IMG/VR virus record: IMGVR_UViG_3300009609_000001
Coordinates: 1-64,000 of that record
Length of the DNA: 64,000 nucleotides
Direction: 5' to 3' (one strand)
Source: a virus
In this document: piece after piece, positions 56,244-63,049 of the stretch
Numbering within the stretch: position 1 is the stretch's first letter
Layout of the letters: every line of letters begins with the position of its first letter
The notes under the pieces: model-generated
Seen by the model: only the letters and a program-made list of their open reading frames with translations
Databases searched by the model: none
What the model was told of the DNA's origin: nothing
Translations under genes and position numbers: made by a program

Positions 56244-56531
56244 TTACGACTGGTAATTCATCGGCCAAGCGAACTCTTTCGCGGCCTCGATGCCGGCTTC
56301 TGCCATGATTGCCTTGAAGGTCATTTCGGCCACCTTGTCCATGTGACAGTCGAGGGCGGCCTTCGCGGCGGCCAGAGCCTCCGGCAGCTTGATCTTGCAC
56401 CACGACCGAATACAGGCGGTGGCGGCTTCGTAATCGAGAACCTTCAGGCCGTTGGCTCGGACGTATTCGGCAGCGGCACGCATGGCGGTCTCTGCGGCAA
56501 GCGTTCCCAGGTTGTCGATGTTCGTTGTCAT
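56244..56531 (-). CDS. Hypothetical helical protein, 95 aa
   Basis: MTTNIDNLGTLAAETAMRAA, YVRANGLKVLDYEAATACIR and KIKLPEALAAAKAALDCHMD. Helical, two Cys. Preceded by the operator region 56532-56641. Function unknown. Confidence 0.68.
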   Translation of the reverse strand: MTTNIDNLGTLAAETAMRAAAEYVRANGLKVLDYEAATACIRSWCKIKLPEALAAAKAALDCHMDKVAEMTFKAIMAEAGIEAAKEFAWPMNYQS

Positions 56532-56579
56532 GTTCTTTTCCCTTTGCGTTTGATTCCCGCAAGTCTTGCTTGCGTGCGT

Positions 56580-56601
56580 ATAGTCTAACAGATTAGATTA
56601 T
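56580..56601. promoter_or_regulatory. Palindromic operator candidate near the XRE gene 56642-57205
   Basis: ATAGTCTAA-CAGA-TTAGATTAT: 9-bp arms matching 8/9 around a 4-base centre. A TTGACC (minus strand, 56609-56604) lies beside it and spacer options place GACTAT (18 bp) as a weak -10, so promoter strength is uncertain. The region is AT-rich compared with neighbours. The adjacent XRE protein may bind here and control 56244-56531. Confidence 0.55.
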
Positions 56602-56641
56602 CGGGTCAAGCCCCCACGGGCATATAATCCAAAATACTTGA

Positions 56642-57205
56642 TTACCGTTTCCGCCGCTTATTCCCGCCGATTCCATCAACGAAATCATCCGGCGGAATCA
56701 GGTCGCGGTAGTCGCTTTTCCCTAGAGCCTTGGCAATCAGGTTCAAGTTCTCGACGCTGGGCGACGTGGTGCCGCCCATGTAATTGAAGATCGTCGCGCG
56801 ACTGATGCCGGTTTGCTTGGCAATCTTCGTTGCGTCATCGCCGATGAGGTACTGCAAATAGAGCGCGAGTTGCCCGGCTGGCGTTTTGTGGTCCGGGTTG
56901 TTAGTGCGTTTGCGGCCCATGCGGCTTGCCTTGGTGGGAAGATGGTCCCCCACTCTACGTTCGCAGCCGCGCCGCCGCAACAATTTGTCTGCTCTGACTG
57001 CTTCCATCGCTTTCCTCTTGGCATCTCTCATGGCTTTGTCGCTCACAATTCCCGGCGCAGAAAAACCGATCATCGGGGTATCGGCTTGAAAGTCGAACGC
57101 AGAAGCGTCGCGCCTGCCCAGCGCCTTGCGGAACGCAGCCTGCGCAATGCGGGCATCTCTGCTTTTCCGCCGCAACGTCTCGGGCTTGGGTCGGGTTGTG
57201 CTCAT
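56642..57205 (-). CDS. XRE-family HTH regulator with basic N-terminal extension, 187 aa
   Basis: An N-terminal ~94 residues (MSTTRPKPETLRRKSRDARI...) is basic and unrelated. The HTH part starts near GRKRTNNPDHKTPAGQLALY, then ATKIAKQTGISRATIFNYMG and LNLIAKALGKSDYRDLIPPD. The C-terminal end resembles that of 48614-48931 (SDYRHILPP), so the two are paralogues. It may also be initiated at an internal ATG. Likely regulator of the operator at 56580-56601. Confidence 0.78.
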   Translation of the reverse strand: MSTTRPKPETLRRKSRDARIAQAAFRKALGRRDASAFDFQADTPMIGFSAPGIVSDKAMRDAKRKAMEAVRADKLLRRRGCERRVGDHLPTKASRMGRKRTNNPDHKTPAGQLALYLQYLIGDDATKIAKQTGISRATIFNYMGGTTSPSVENLNLIAKALGKSDYRDLIPPDDFVDGIGGNKRRKR

Positions 57206-57432
57206 GGTGTTAGCCTCTTGAATTCAAACGCCTGAAAGTCAACCGACATAACTTGTGCGAACGCCTGCACGTCGGCCTTGTCGGCAAACTCGATAATCGC
57301 CGCGTGTCTCAGGAGCATCGGTTCCGGCTCGCCGGTGTCCCGATTCAGCGTGAGCAAGCTGCCGTCGTCAAAACGCCCGATGGACAGGATGCGGAAGTTG
57401 ATCGGTTTCTCTCGCGTGGTGGTCGTGCTCAT
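57202..57432 (-). CDS. Hypothetical protein, 76 aa
   Basis: MSTTTTREKPINFRILSIGR, DGSLLTLNRDTGEPEPMLLR, DKADVQAFAQVMSVDFQAFE. Alpha/beta small protein. 4-base overlaps on both sides. Function unknown. Confidence 0.66.
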   Translation of the reverse strand: MSTTTTREKPINFRILSIGRFDDGSLLTLNRDTGEPEPMLLRHAAIIEFADKADVQAFAQVMSVDFQAFEFKRLTP

Positions 57433-57632
57433 GGGCTTGTCGCTTTCTCCGCGTCAATCGCGGTCAAACTCTCCACCCCCAGCACGTCGGCCACGTATGC
57501 CTCGTGGGCCAGGTCCATAGCCGTATACGCGCGCCGCTGGCAGACGAGCAGGGCTTCGCGGAACTTGGCGTGCTCGGCCAGGAACGCGGCTCGTGCTTCG
57601 GGGTAGCCGTAGGCTTCGGTGGTGTAGATCAT
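57429..57632 (-). CDS. Hypothetical protein, 67 aa
   Basis: ATG at 57632. MIYTTEAYGYPEARAAFLAE, HAKFREALLVCQRRAYTAMD. Helical. Coupled to the DUF5131 gene. Function unknown. Confidence 0.66.
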   Translation of the reverse strand: MIYTTEAYGYPEARAAFLAEHAKFREALLVCQRRAYTAMDLAHEAYVADVLGVESLTAIDAEKATSP

Positions 57633-58633
57633 GGCGTCGGCTCCGGTTGGATGGCGGGGAACTCGTCCCACGTGCGACCGTCGAGCAGGCGGCCGGCGGC
57701 TTTTTTGCCAACGCGGAATATCGGACAGCGCTCGTCGTTCGATTCGAGCGGCGGGAACCAGACGCGATCACGCTGATTCGCCGCATGGATTGCGGACACG
57801 CCGCGGCGCTGCGAGTCATCCTGATCCCCTGGTGCCCACTCGCCCCACTGCTTGAAGAAAAACGGCACGCTAGCAGCTTCGCACTGGTCCCGCAGCGAGC
57901 GTGCCCAATCGGGGTGCATCGGGCGTGCGCCGTGGCCCGACTCGCCGCCAACGATTACCCACGAAATTCCGGTCAAATCAATCTCGCCCAAATCCTCAAG
58001 CAGCGGTTCAATCGACAGGAACCGCACAGCGGCAAGCGTATGGCGCAAGTGGTCGATCCGATCGATTCGTTTGCGATCTTCCACGCTCACGCCCAGCCAG
58101 ACGTTCGGCAGTGGCCAGGGTCCGGTATGCACGGCATCGGCGGCAATATCGCCATCCTCCACCATGTTTCCAGCGCAGACGGCAATGGCGAATTTCAGAT
58201 CGACAGGCTCACCAGCGTATTTGCGTTCGCCCTGGAAATACCTTGCCATACGCTCGGCTCTTTTTGTGAGCACCTGAAACGTGTGCTGCGGACAAACGGC
58301 CATCACGCCGAAAACTCGATCGATGAACCAGTCGGGCACATCATCATGGAACAGGTCGCTCATGGAATTGACGAACACCCGCTTTGGCTTTCGCCATTGC
58401 AGCGGAATCGACAGCGCCTCGGCGTTCAAGTTCACCTTGCCGGTCCACAGCACCTTGCCGTTCGTTTTCTTCGTCGTGCCGGAATACTTCGCCTGCCCCA
58501 TCGCCTCAAGGCGGGCCGCGGTGCGCATGGCATAGCAGTTGTGGCAGCCCGGAGAAACGATCGAGCATCCCGCGATTGGATTCCATGTTGCGTCGGTCCA
58601 CTCGATTTGCGAATTAGCTGCCATCGTGTTCAC
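57629..58633 (-). CDS. DUF5131 (phage Gp37/Gp68-like) protein, 334 aa
   Basis: IEWTDATWNPIAGCSIVSPG then CHNCYAMR: the C-(x7)-C-xx-C motif typical of DUF5131, which has been likened to radical SAM/4Fe-4S enzymes. TNGKVLWTGKVNLN, VNSMSDLFHDDVPDWF and VLTKRAERM are further family segments. GTG at 58633 or ATG at 58624 may start it. Sits with three DNA methyltransferase genes, so a DNA-base modification role is a reasonable guess. Confidence 0.85.
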   Translation of the reverse strand: MNTMAANSQIEWTDATWNPIAGCSIVSPGCHNCYAMRTAARLEAMGQAKYSGTTKKTNGKVLWTGKVNLNAEALSIPLQWRKPKRVFVNSMSDLFHDDVPDWFIDRVFGVMAVCPQHTFQVLTKRAERMARYFQGERKYAGEPVDLKFAIAVCAGNMVEDGDIAADAVHTGPWPLPNVWLGVSVEDRKRIDRIDHLRHTLAAVRFLSIEPLLEDLGEIDLTGISWVIVGGESGHGARPMHPDWARSLRDQCEAASVPFFFKQWGEWAPGDQDDSQRRGVSAIHAANQRDRVWFPPLESNDERCPIFRVGKKAAGRLLDGRTWDEFPAIQPEPTP

Positions 58634-58649
58634 CCGTTAGGTTCGGCGT

Positions 58650-59522
58650 TCATGGGGACTCGGCGAATAGCGGGTGTCGCGTCTCTGCGTAGCTGGGTCC
58701 GTTCATCAAAAGGACTTCGACGGCTCGCGTGCTATTTTCTCCGCGATTTCCTAGCTGCCCGTGCGCCATCGACTTCGCCACGTCAAACGTCCGTTTCGTC
58801 CATCCGCTGTAAAGACCATCCAACCGCTCGTGGTCGTAATAACTGACGACAACGCGCGCCGCATGGAACCTTTCCAGCAACGCCGCCAGTCGCTCGTGGT
58901 CTGCGTCCGAAAAGTCGTGGACGTAGTTTCCTTTTTTCACCAAATACGGCGGGTCGCAATAAATCGCGGTGTCACCCGCGTCGTCAATCCGCTCAATGAT
59001 TTCAAAGGCATCGCGGCAAAGGATCGTAACGGCCTGAAGGCGCTTGCGCCATGCCGGAATGCTTTGCACTGCGGAATTCCAGCGGACTCCCTCATGCCCG
59101 CCACCAGTTGTGTATCGCACGCCCGGCTTGTGAATCGTGTCGCTCGTGCCGGAAACTCCATTCCTTCCGAACCACGAGACAACAAAATAGTCGAATGCTC
59201 TTTCAAGTGGAGACTCGCATTCGGCCTGAAGGCGCTCCCAAGAATCTGTCAATTGCTGCTCTGAGAACAAAACACGACGCAAGCGCCGGTACAGTTTCGG
59301 ACCATCGGCGCTTTGAATAACGCGAGCCAAATTGACCAAATCGCCATGCAAATCGTTTACTCTCTCGTGCGACGCGCGCGGCTTGTTAAGCAGGACGGAC
59401 ATCGAACCGCAGAATGGCTCCCAGTAGCCGACGTGCGGCCCAAGTTCGGCAACGATGTCAGCCGCGAGATTTCTCTTGCCGCCAAACCACGGTGCCAGGG
59501 CTGTGATAGTCGGTGCATTCAT
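58650..59522 (-). CDS. D12-class adenine DNA methyltransferase (Dam-like), 290 aa
   Basis: ALAPWFGGKRNLAADIVAEL is the SAM-binding N-terminal block; WEPFCGSMSVLL follows; the catalytic DPPY is in AIYCDPPYLVKKGNYVHDFS. D12 fold, N6-adenine modification. Probably protects phage DNA from host restriction or has a regulatory role. Confidence 0.9.
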   Translation of the reverse strand: MNAPTITALAPWFGGKRNLAADIVAELGPHVGYWEPFCGSMSVLLNKPRASHERVNDLHGDLVNLARVIQSADGPKLYRRLRRVLFSEQQLTDSWERLQAECESPLERAFDYFVVSWFGRNGVSGTSDTIHKPGVRYTTGGGHEGVRWNSAVQSIPAWRKRLQAVTILCRDAFEIIERIDDAGDTAIYCDPPYLVKKGNYVHDFSDADHERLAALLERFHAARVVVSYYDHERLDGLYSGWTKRTFDVAKSMAHGQLGNRGENSTRAVEVLLMNGPSYAETRHPLFAESP

Positions 59523-59728
59523 CGCTTGGCAAACTCCCTCAGCCGCTTAGCAATCTCCGCCTCAGGCATGAGCCACAACGAAGCGCCGACCGCCTCTTGC
59601 AGCAGATCCCGCGCGGCGTCGGTCCCTTGCGGCAGGTTGCGGCTCTCGCGGATGATCTTGCAGCACTTGCCGATGCCGTCGATTTCGACGACCGCGGCGC
59701 AGGCTTGGGCTTCGGTGGGGGTTAGCAT
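59519..59728 (-). CDS. Hypothetical protein, 69 aa
   Basis: MLTPTEAQACAAVVEIDGIG, KCCKIIRESRNLPQGTDAAR and LWLMPEAEIAKRLREFAKR. Overlaps its upstream neighbour by 7 bases and the methyltransferase by 4. Function unknown. Confidence 0.66.
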   Translation of the reverse strand: MLTPTEAQACAAVVEIDGIGKCCKIIRESRNLPQGTDAARDLLQEAVGASLWLMPEAEIAKRLREFAKR

Positions 59729-60111
59729 GCTTGCGATTCCTTTGCTCGTTGACGCCGCTCTTTCAACCGCTCGCGCATCGCAATCCACCGCTTGGCATCT
59801 TCGCCGGGCCTGTATTCGTCCGTGTCGCTGTCGTACTCGGAATCCTCTGCGATGCACTCGTCGAGATATTCCCGCCAACCTCCCGGCCCCAGGCTGACTT
59901 CGTGCGCCTTGCCGAATTCCTTCCTGTCCACGTCGCACGCCATACAGCACTTCTCGTGGTTGGCTTCGCCCTCGAATACGTCGAAGTGGTCAACGTACTT
60001 TTCTCCTGGCTGGATTCTGCCGCCGCACGAGCTGCACTTATGCTGCTTGCGCGCCGTGCGTTCGGTTTCATTCCAGATGGTGCAGTATTCGTCGAAGTCA
60101 ATCACGCACAT
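59722..60111 (-). CDS. Zinc-binding protein, 129 aa
   Basis: ATG at 60111 with TTTTGGAGAGAACC upstream. TARKQHKCSSCGGRIQPGEK, FEGEANHEKCCMACDVDRKE give CxxC-H-CCxxC; the C terminus is highly charged (RERLKERRQRAKESQAC). Sits directly after a leader hairpin (60129-60155). Confidence 0.72.
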   Translation of the reverse strand: MCVIDFDEYCTIWNETERTARKQHKCSSCGGRIQPGEKYVDHFDVFEGEANHEKCCMACDVDRKEFGKAHEVSLGPGGWREYLDECIAEDSEYDSDTDEYRPGEDAKRWIAMRERLKERRQRAKESQAC

Positions 60112-60121
60112 GGTTCTCTCC

Positions 60122-60155
60122 AAAACAAGCCCGGCTTAGATACTCACCACCGGGC
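60122..60155 (-). promoter_or_regulatory. Leader hairpin with U-rich run and SD between csrA and 59722-60111
   Basis: On the minus strand: GCCCGG (60155-60150), 15-nt loop, CCGGGC (60134-60129), TTGTTTT, then GGAGAGAACC and ATG. Near-identical downstream text to 56184-56232 (TTTTGGAGA-ACC). Located between csrA stop (60165) and the start of 59722-60111. Confidence 0.6.
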
Positions 60156-60164
60156 GAGGCTTTC

Positions 60165-60383
60165 CTAACCGGCTTCATGCCCGCCGCTCACTCCAGCGGC
60201 TCCGTCCGATGCGTCTCCACACGCAGCGGTCCTGTCGTGATTCAACTCGCGCCGCAAGACGCTCAGGTCTCGCGGGGCTTGAACGCCGATTCGCACCCGG
60301 TCGCCCTGGATGCGCACGACGCAAATCGAAATATGGCTTCCGATGTCGATGAATTCCCCGGTACGACGCGATAAAACTAAGAT
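60165..60383 (-). CDS. csrA: CsrA/RsmA translational regulator with apparent AUC start, 72 aa
   Basis: Reads LVLSRRTGEFIDIGSHISIC then VVRIQGDRVRIGVQAPRDLS and VLRRELN, a textbook CsrA (conserved L4, VRIG(V/I)xAP and R44). GGAGG ends 6 bases before ATC at 60383, and no ATG, GTG or TTG lies in frame nearby, so ATC is the apparent start. The last ~22 residues (from ACGDASDGAAG) are a Gly/Ala tail beyond the usual end. CsrA binds GGA-rich hairpins to block ribosome entry; it could target phage or host leaders. Confidence 0.85.
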   Translation of the reverse strand: MLVLSRRTGEFIDIGSHISICVVRIQGDRVRIGVQAPRDLSVLRRELNHDRTAACGDASDGAAGVSGGHEAG

Positions 60384-61123
60384 GGGACACCTCCTTGCGA
60401 TGGAAAATTGAGCGATGCAAACTCTCCGTACACCGTGCTGGCGGCAGCGTCATATGCCTTAGCAGCGGCAACCTCATCTGTGAACATTCCCAGGTGGATC
60501 GGCTTCTTGTCCTTGTGCAGACACGCTCGCCACTTGGCGCATTTTGAATTGAAGTGGACGCCCTTGAACTTCGATGTTTTCGCGTCACGTCGCTTGCGAG
60601 TGTTTCGCATCTGCTGAACGCGGGTCGCCCAGCGGCAGTTATCCGGCTCATAATTGCCGTTCACATCCTTACGGTCGATTTCGAGATTCTCCGCGTAGCC
60701 GTTCGCATTGGCCCAATCGCGGAACGCCTCGAAACTAGCCTCCCACTCAGGACAGACACGGATTCCACGCCCACCGTAATACTCGTAAGCCTGCGATGTC
60801 TCGCAATTGCACCTGTTTTTCATGTGGCACCAAATGCCATGCAATCGCGTTTTCGATTCTCCGTGGGTCTGAATATGCGATCCGATCTCAGTCGCCGCAC
60901 ACTCTCTTGAGCAATAAATACGCTCTGCGCTTGGCGAGAATCCAAACTCGCGTCCGCATGCCTTACAGGTTGCCTTAGACGGAGGATGTACACACTTGCG
61001 AGAGCAGTATTTGGCCGTTGCAAGACGCCCAACATGCACCGAGAATGGCGAACCGCACCGCTGGCAGGTTGTCTCAACCTGGGGATTCCGCTTGCGTTCT
61101 GAAAACAGCATTGTCTGTCTCAT
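60377..61123 (-). CDS. HNH-AP2 homing-type endonuclease, 248 aa
   Basis: N-terminal zinc elements (CQRCGSPFSVH, CKACGREFGF), HNH core LHGIWCHMKNRCNCETS, YGGRGIRVCPEWE and LEIDRKDVNGNYEPDNCRWA, then an AP2 DNA-binding domain (FKGVHFNSKCAKWRACLHKD, AAAKAYDAAASTVYGEFASL). Its stop TAG (60379-60377) overlaps the csrA start, and it contains the csrA SD. The gene is inserted between csrA and 61120-61659. Confidence 0.93.
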   Translation of the reverse strand: MRQTMLFSERKRNPQVETTCQRCGSPFSVHVGRLATAKYCSRKCVHPPSKATCKACGREFGFSPSAERIYCSRECAATEIGSHIQTHGESKTRLHGIWCHMKNRCNCETSQAYEYYGGRGIRVCPEWEASFEAFRDWANANGYAENLEIDRKDVNGNYEPDNCRWATRVQQMRNTRKRRDAKTSKFKGVHFNSKCAKWRACLHKDKKPIHLGMFTDEVAAAKAYDAAASTVYGEFASLNFPSQGGVPS

Positions 61124-61659
61124 GCGGATTCCTCCAACAGCGACCTCTGCACGACGGGCGGCGGCTCAGCGTCGATGTGCATTACGATTCCCGTGATGTA
61201 GCTGGACCACGCCCACCCTCTGACTTGCTTCAGCGACTCAACGAAATTCTCGCGCGGAAATATGGCGGCAAGCGACATTAGCGCGCGAACGACGTTTAGC
61301 ATCGCGCCGGCTTCATCTTGGCATTTCGCTGCCGCTTGCAGTGCTTCAAGTGCGGCGGACGAATCACAGGTCGATTCATTTAGGGCTACGACGGGCGATT
61401 CCTTTTTCAGAGACCAAATTGCGAATAGGCAGTTGAGCGTTGCATATGGGCAGTGGATCGCCGGGCATTCTTCAGCCAGTCGCAGCGAATTGATTGCCAT
61501 TCGGATGCTGCTGTGCGCAGACTTGAGACCGGGCTTTTCGTATTTGCGAGGTCCAATCGCGTCGATGAGAAACGCCGATGGAGATTCTCTGGTGCGAGCA
61601 TCGATAAGCACAAACTCGTTGTCCATCACATGCGACTCGAATGGTTTCCAGTAATCCAT
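61120..61659 (-). CDS. Hypothetical protein, 179 aa
   Basis: ATG at 61659 (TGATG). MDYWKPFESHVMDNEFVLID, PRKYEKPGLKSAHSSIRMAI, a Cys-containing CPAIHCPYATLNCLFAIWSL. Helical. Function unknown. Confidence 0.68.
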   Translation of the reverse strand: MDYWKPFESHVMDNEFVLIDARTRESPSAFLIDAIGPRKYEKPGLKSAHSSIRMAINSLRLAEECPAIHCPYATLNCLFAIWSLKKESPVVALNESTCDSSAALEALQAAAKCQDEAGAMLNVVRALMSLAAIFPRENFVESLKQVRGWAWSSYITGIVMHIDAEPPPVVQRSLLEESA

Positions 61660-61880
61660 CACGCTGCCCCCATCGCCGCGTCCAATCGTTCCCCAATCTC
61701 CACACACTCCGCATCGCCGACCATGAAAAGCTCCCGGCAGGTCGTCGCCGCAGCTTCGCGCATGTGCTCCCGTTCGGCCAGCAACTCGCGGAGCATGGCG
61801 GCGGCTTCGTGGAGGTTTGATCCTGGCACGAATTCGCGCTGCGACCACGAGTTGATTTCGGTTAGGCGTTGGGGGGTCAT
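61659..61880 (-). CDS. Helical protein, 73 aa
   Basis: MTPQRLTEINSWSQREFVPG, LHEAAAMLRELLAEREHMRE. Ends sharing a base with the next ATG. Function unknown. Confidence 0.66.
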   Translation of the reverse strand: MTPQRLTEINSWSQREFVPGSNLHEAAAMLRELLAEREHMREAAATTCRELFMVGDAECVEIGERLDAAMGAA

Positions 61881-61882
61881 CG

Positions 61883-62563
61883 TCAGTCCGTGAATTGGAA
61901 TACTTCCTGCTCAAGCCGACGTGCGGCGATTTCGCAATAGCGCTCTTCAATCTCGATTCCAATGGCTTTGCGGCCCAGCAGCTTCGCGGCTTCCAGCGTT
62001 GTCCCGGTGCCAGCCTGCGGATCAATAACGCCGTGGTCGCCATACTGGTTGACCAGCCATTTGACGTGCTCTAGCCGCCGTGGGCTTGGGTGGGGCAGAT
62101 TCTCATAGTCGATGCCGTCCGATGTTCCTTGACCCCTGCCGGTGTGCTGCCGCTTGTTGGAATTGTTCCTTGCCACAATTTCGCCGCTCAACACACGCAA
62201 GCCTTCCCGCGACGGCGGCGGCTCACCGAACACGTAGGCAATGTCTGAGCCAACCAGCACGCGCCCGCGATAGGATGGTCTCGCATACCGCAGCCAGCAC
62301 GCGCGAATGAACGGCAGCGCCGGCGGCACAGCCAAGAGAAATCTGGGGTCGCTCGTGCATCCCATATGGACGACGAGCGTTTTGACGGTCAAGGCATCGC
62401 ACGTCTCGCGAAAAAGCTGCTGCGGGTCGGCAACTCCCGGAAAGACGGAGTTCGGCCATACCGGATCGCAAATGCAAACCGGCGGCTGCTGAATCGACGG
62501 CAGCACCTCACGGCAATCACCGCAATAAATCTCGATGCCGTTCCGTGAGTAGTAAGGGGTCAT
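61883..62563 (-). CDS. N4/N6-type DNA methyltransferase, 226 aa
   Basis: Starts TPYYSRNGIEIYCGDCREVL, with catalytic motif DPVW in VCICDPVWPN (usual DPPY/W), a target-recognition middle and SAM motif VIDPQAGTGTTLEAAKLLGR then AIGIEIEERYCEIAARRL. Motif order (catalytic first, SAM later) fits the beta-class. The DPVW variant deserves a check for activity. Confidence 0.86.
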   Translation of the reverse strand: MTPYYSRNGIEIYCGDCREVLPSIQQPPVCICDPVWPNSVFPGVADPQQLFRETCDALTVKTLVVHMGCTSDPRFLLAVPPALPFIRACWLRYARPSYRGRVLVGSDIAYVFGEPPPSREGLRVLSGEIVARNNSNKRQHTGRGQGTSDGIDYENLPHPSPRRLEHVKWLVNQYGDHGVIDPQAGTGTTLEAAKLLGRKAIGIEIEERYCEIAARRLEQEVFQFTD

Positions 62564-62730
62564 TCGCAGATCCTCACAACAATCGGCTCAGACTCCAGCT
62601 CGTCGACCAGCAGCACCGACAGCGGATAGCCGGTGTCGATGATGCTCAGCACGTCCAGGGCGGGTACGAGCCGCTCGAGCTCGGCGTCTGCCAGGGCGTT
62701 GATGCGGGCGTTGTATTCGGATTCGGTCAT
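62560..62730 (-). CDS. Hypothetical protein, 56 aa
   Basis: MTESEYNARINALADAELER, LVPALDVLSIIDTGYPLSVL. Start overlaps the upstream stop (TGATG). Function unknown. Confidence 0.62.
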   Translation of the reverse strand: MTESEYNARINALADAELERLVPALDVLSIIDTGYPLSVLLVDELESEPIVVRICE

Positions 62731-62966
62731 CAGTTTCGTCCAGCCCTGCGACTTGCCAGCGAGCATTGCAGGTGCTCAATTGCCCGCTCCATTGCGTACT
62801 CTTGCAATTCAGGTTCGGGGACATTGACCCAGAGCGAACAATCGTCCACGCCTTCACGCTGAATAATTCCGACCGTAACCAGCGCGACGCAGTTATCCGC
62901 CGCTACCTCGTGGGTAACTCCAATCGACTCTTGCACGTCGTCCGGTATGTCGTCCATTTCGTTCAT
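62730..62966 (-). CDS. Hypothetical protein, 78 aa
   Basis: ATG at 62966. MNEMDDIPDDVQESIGVTHE, VALVTVGIIQREGVDDCSLW and YAMERAIEHLQCSLAS. Acidic N terminus. Function unknown. Confidence 0.66.
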   Translation of the reverse strand: MNEMDDIPDDVQESIGVTHEVAADNCVALVTVGIIQREGVDDCSLWVNVPEPELQEYAMERAIEHLQCSLASRRAGRN

Positions 62967-63049
62967 GCGTTTCGCTCCCTCACGCACCCAAGCCAGGTAA
63001 TCGCCGCGACGCAAAGGGCACAGAATCCGATAGCGGAGAGCATGGTCAT
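62963..63049 (-). CDS. Membrane micro-protein, 28 aa
   Basis: ATG at 63049 overlaps the stop of 63046-63408; TGA at 62963. MTMLSAIGFCALCVAAITWL is a single TM with a short basic end (CVRERNA). Coupled on both sides, so probably translated. Confidence 0.58.
   Translation of the reverse strand: MTMLSAIGFCALCVAAITWLGCVRERNA

Noticed and set aside
56218-56260. tRNA-like T-loop text (CTCGAACGG) beside the 56.2 kb leader.
   Set aside because: No acceptor stem, anticodon arm or CCA arrangement can be drawn around it.
57593-58846. 417-codon plus-strand ORF opposite the DUF5131 gene.
   Set aside because: The minus strand carries a clear DUF5131 protein with family motifs; the plus translation has no motif and unnatural composition.
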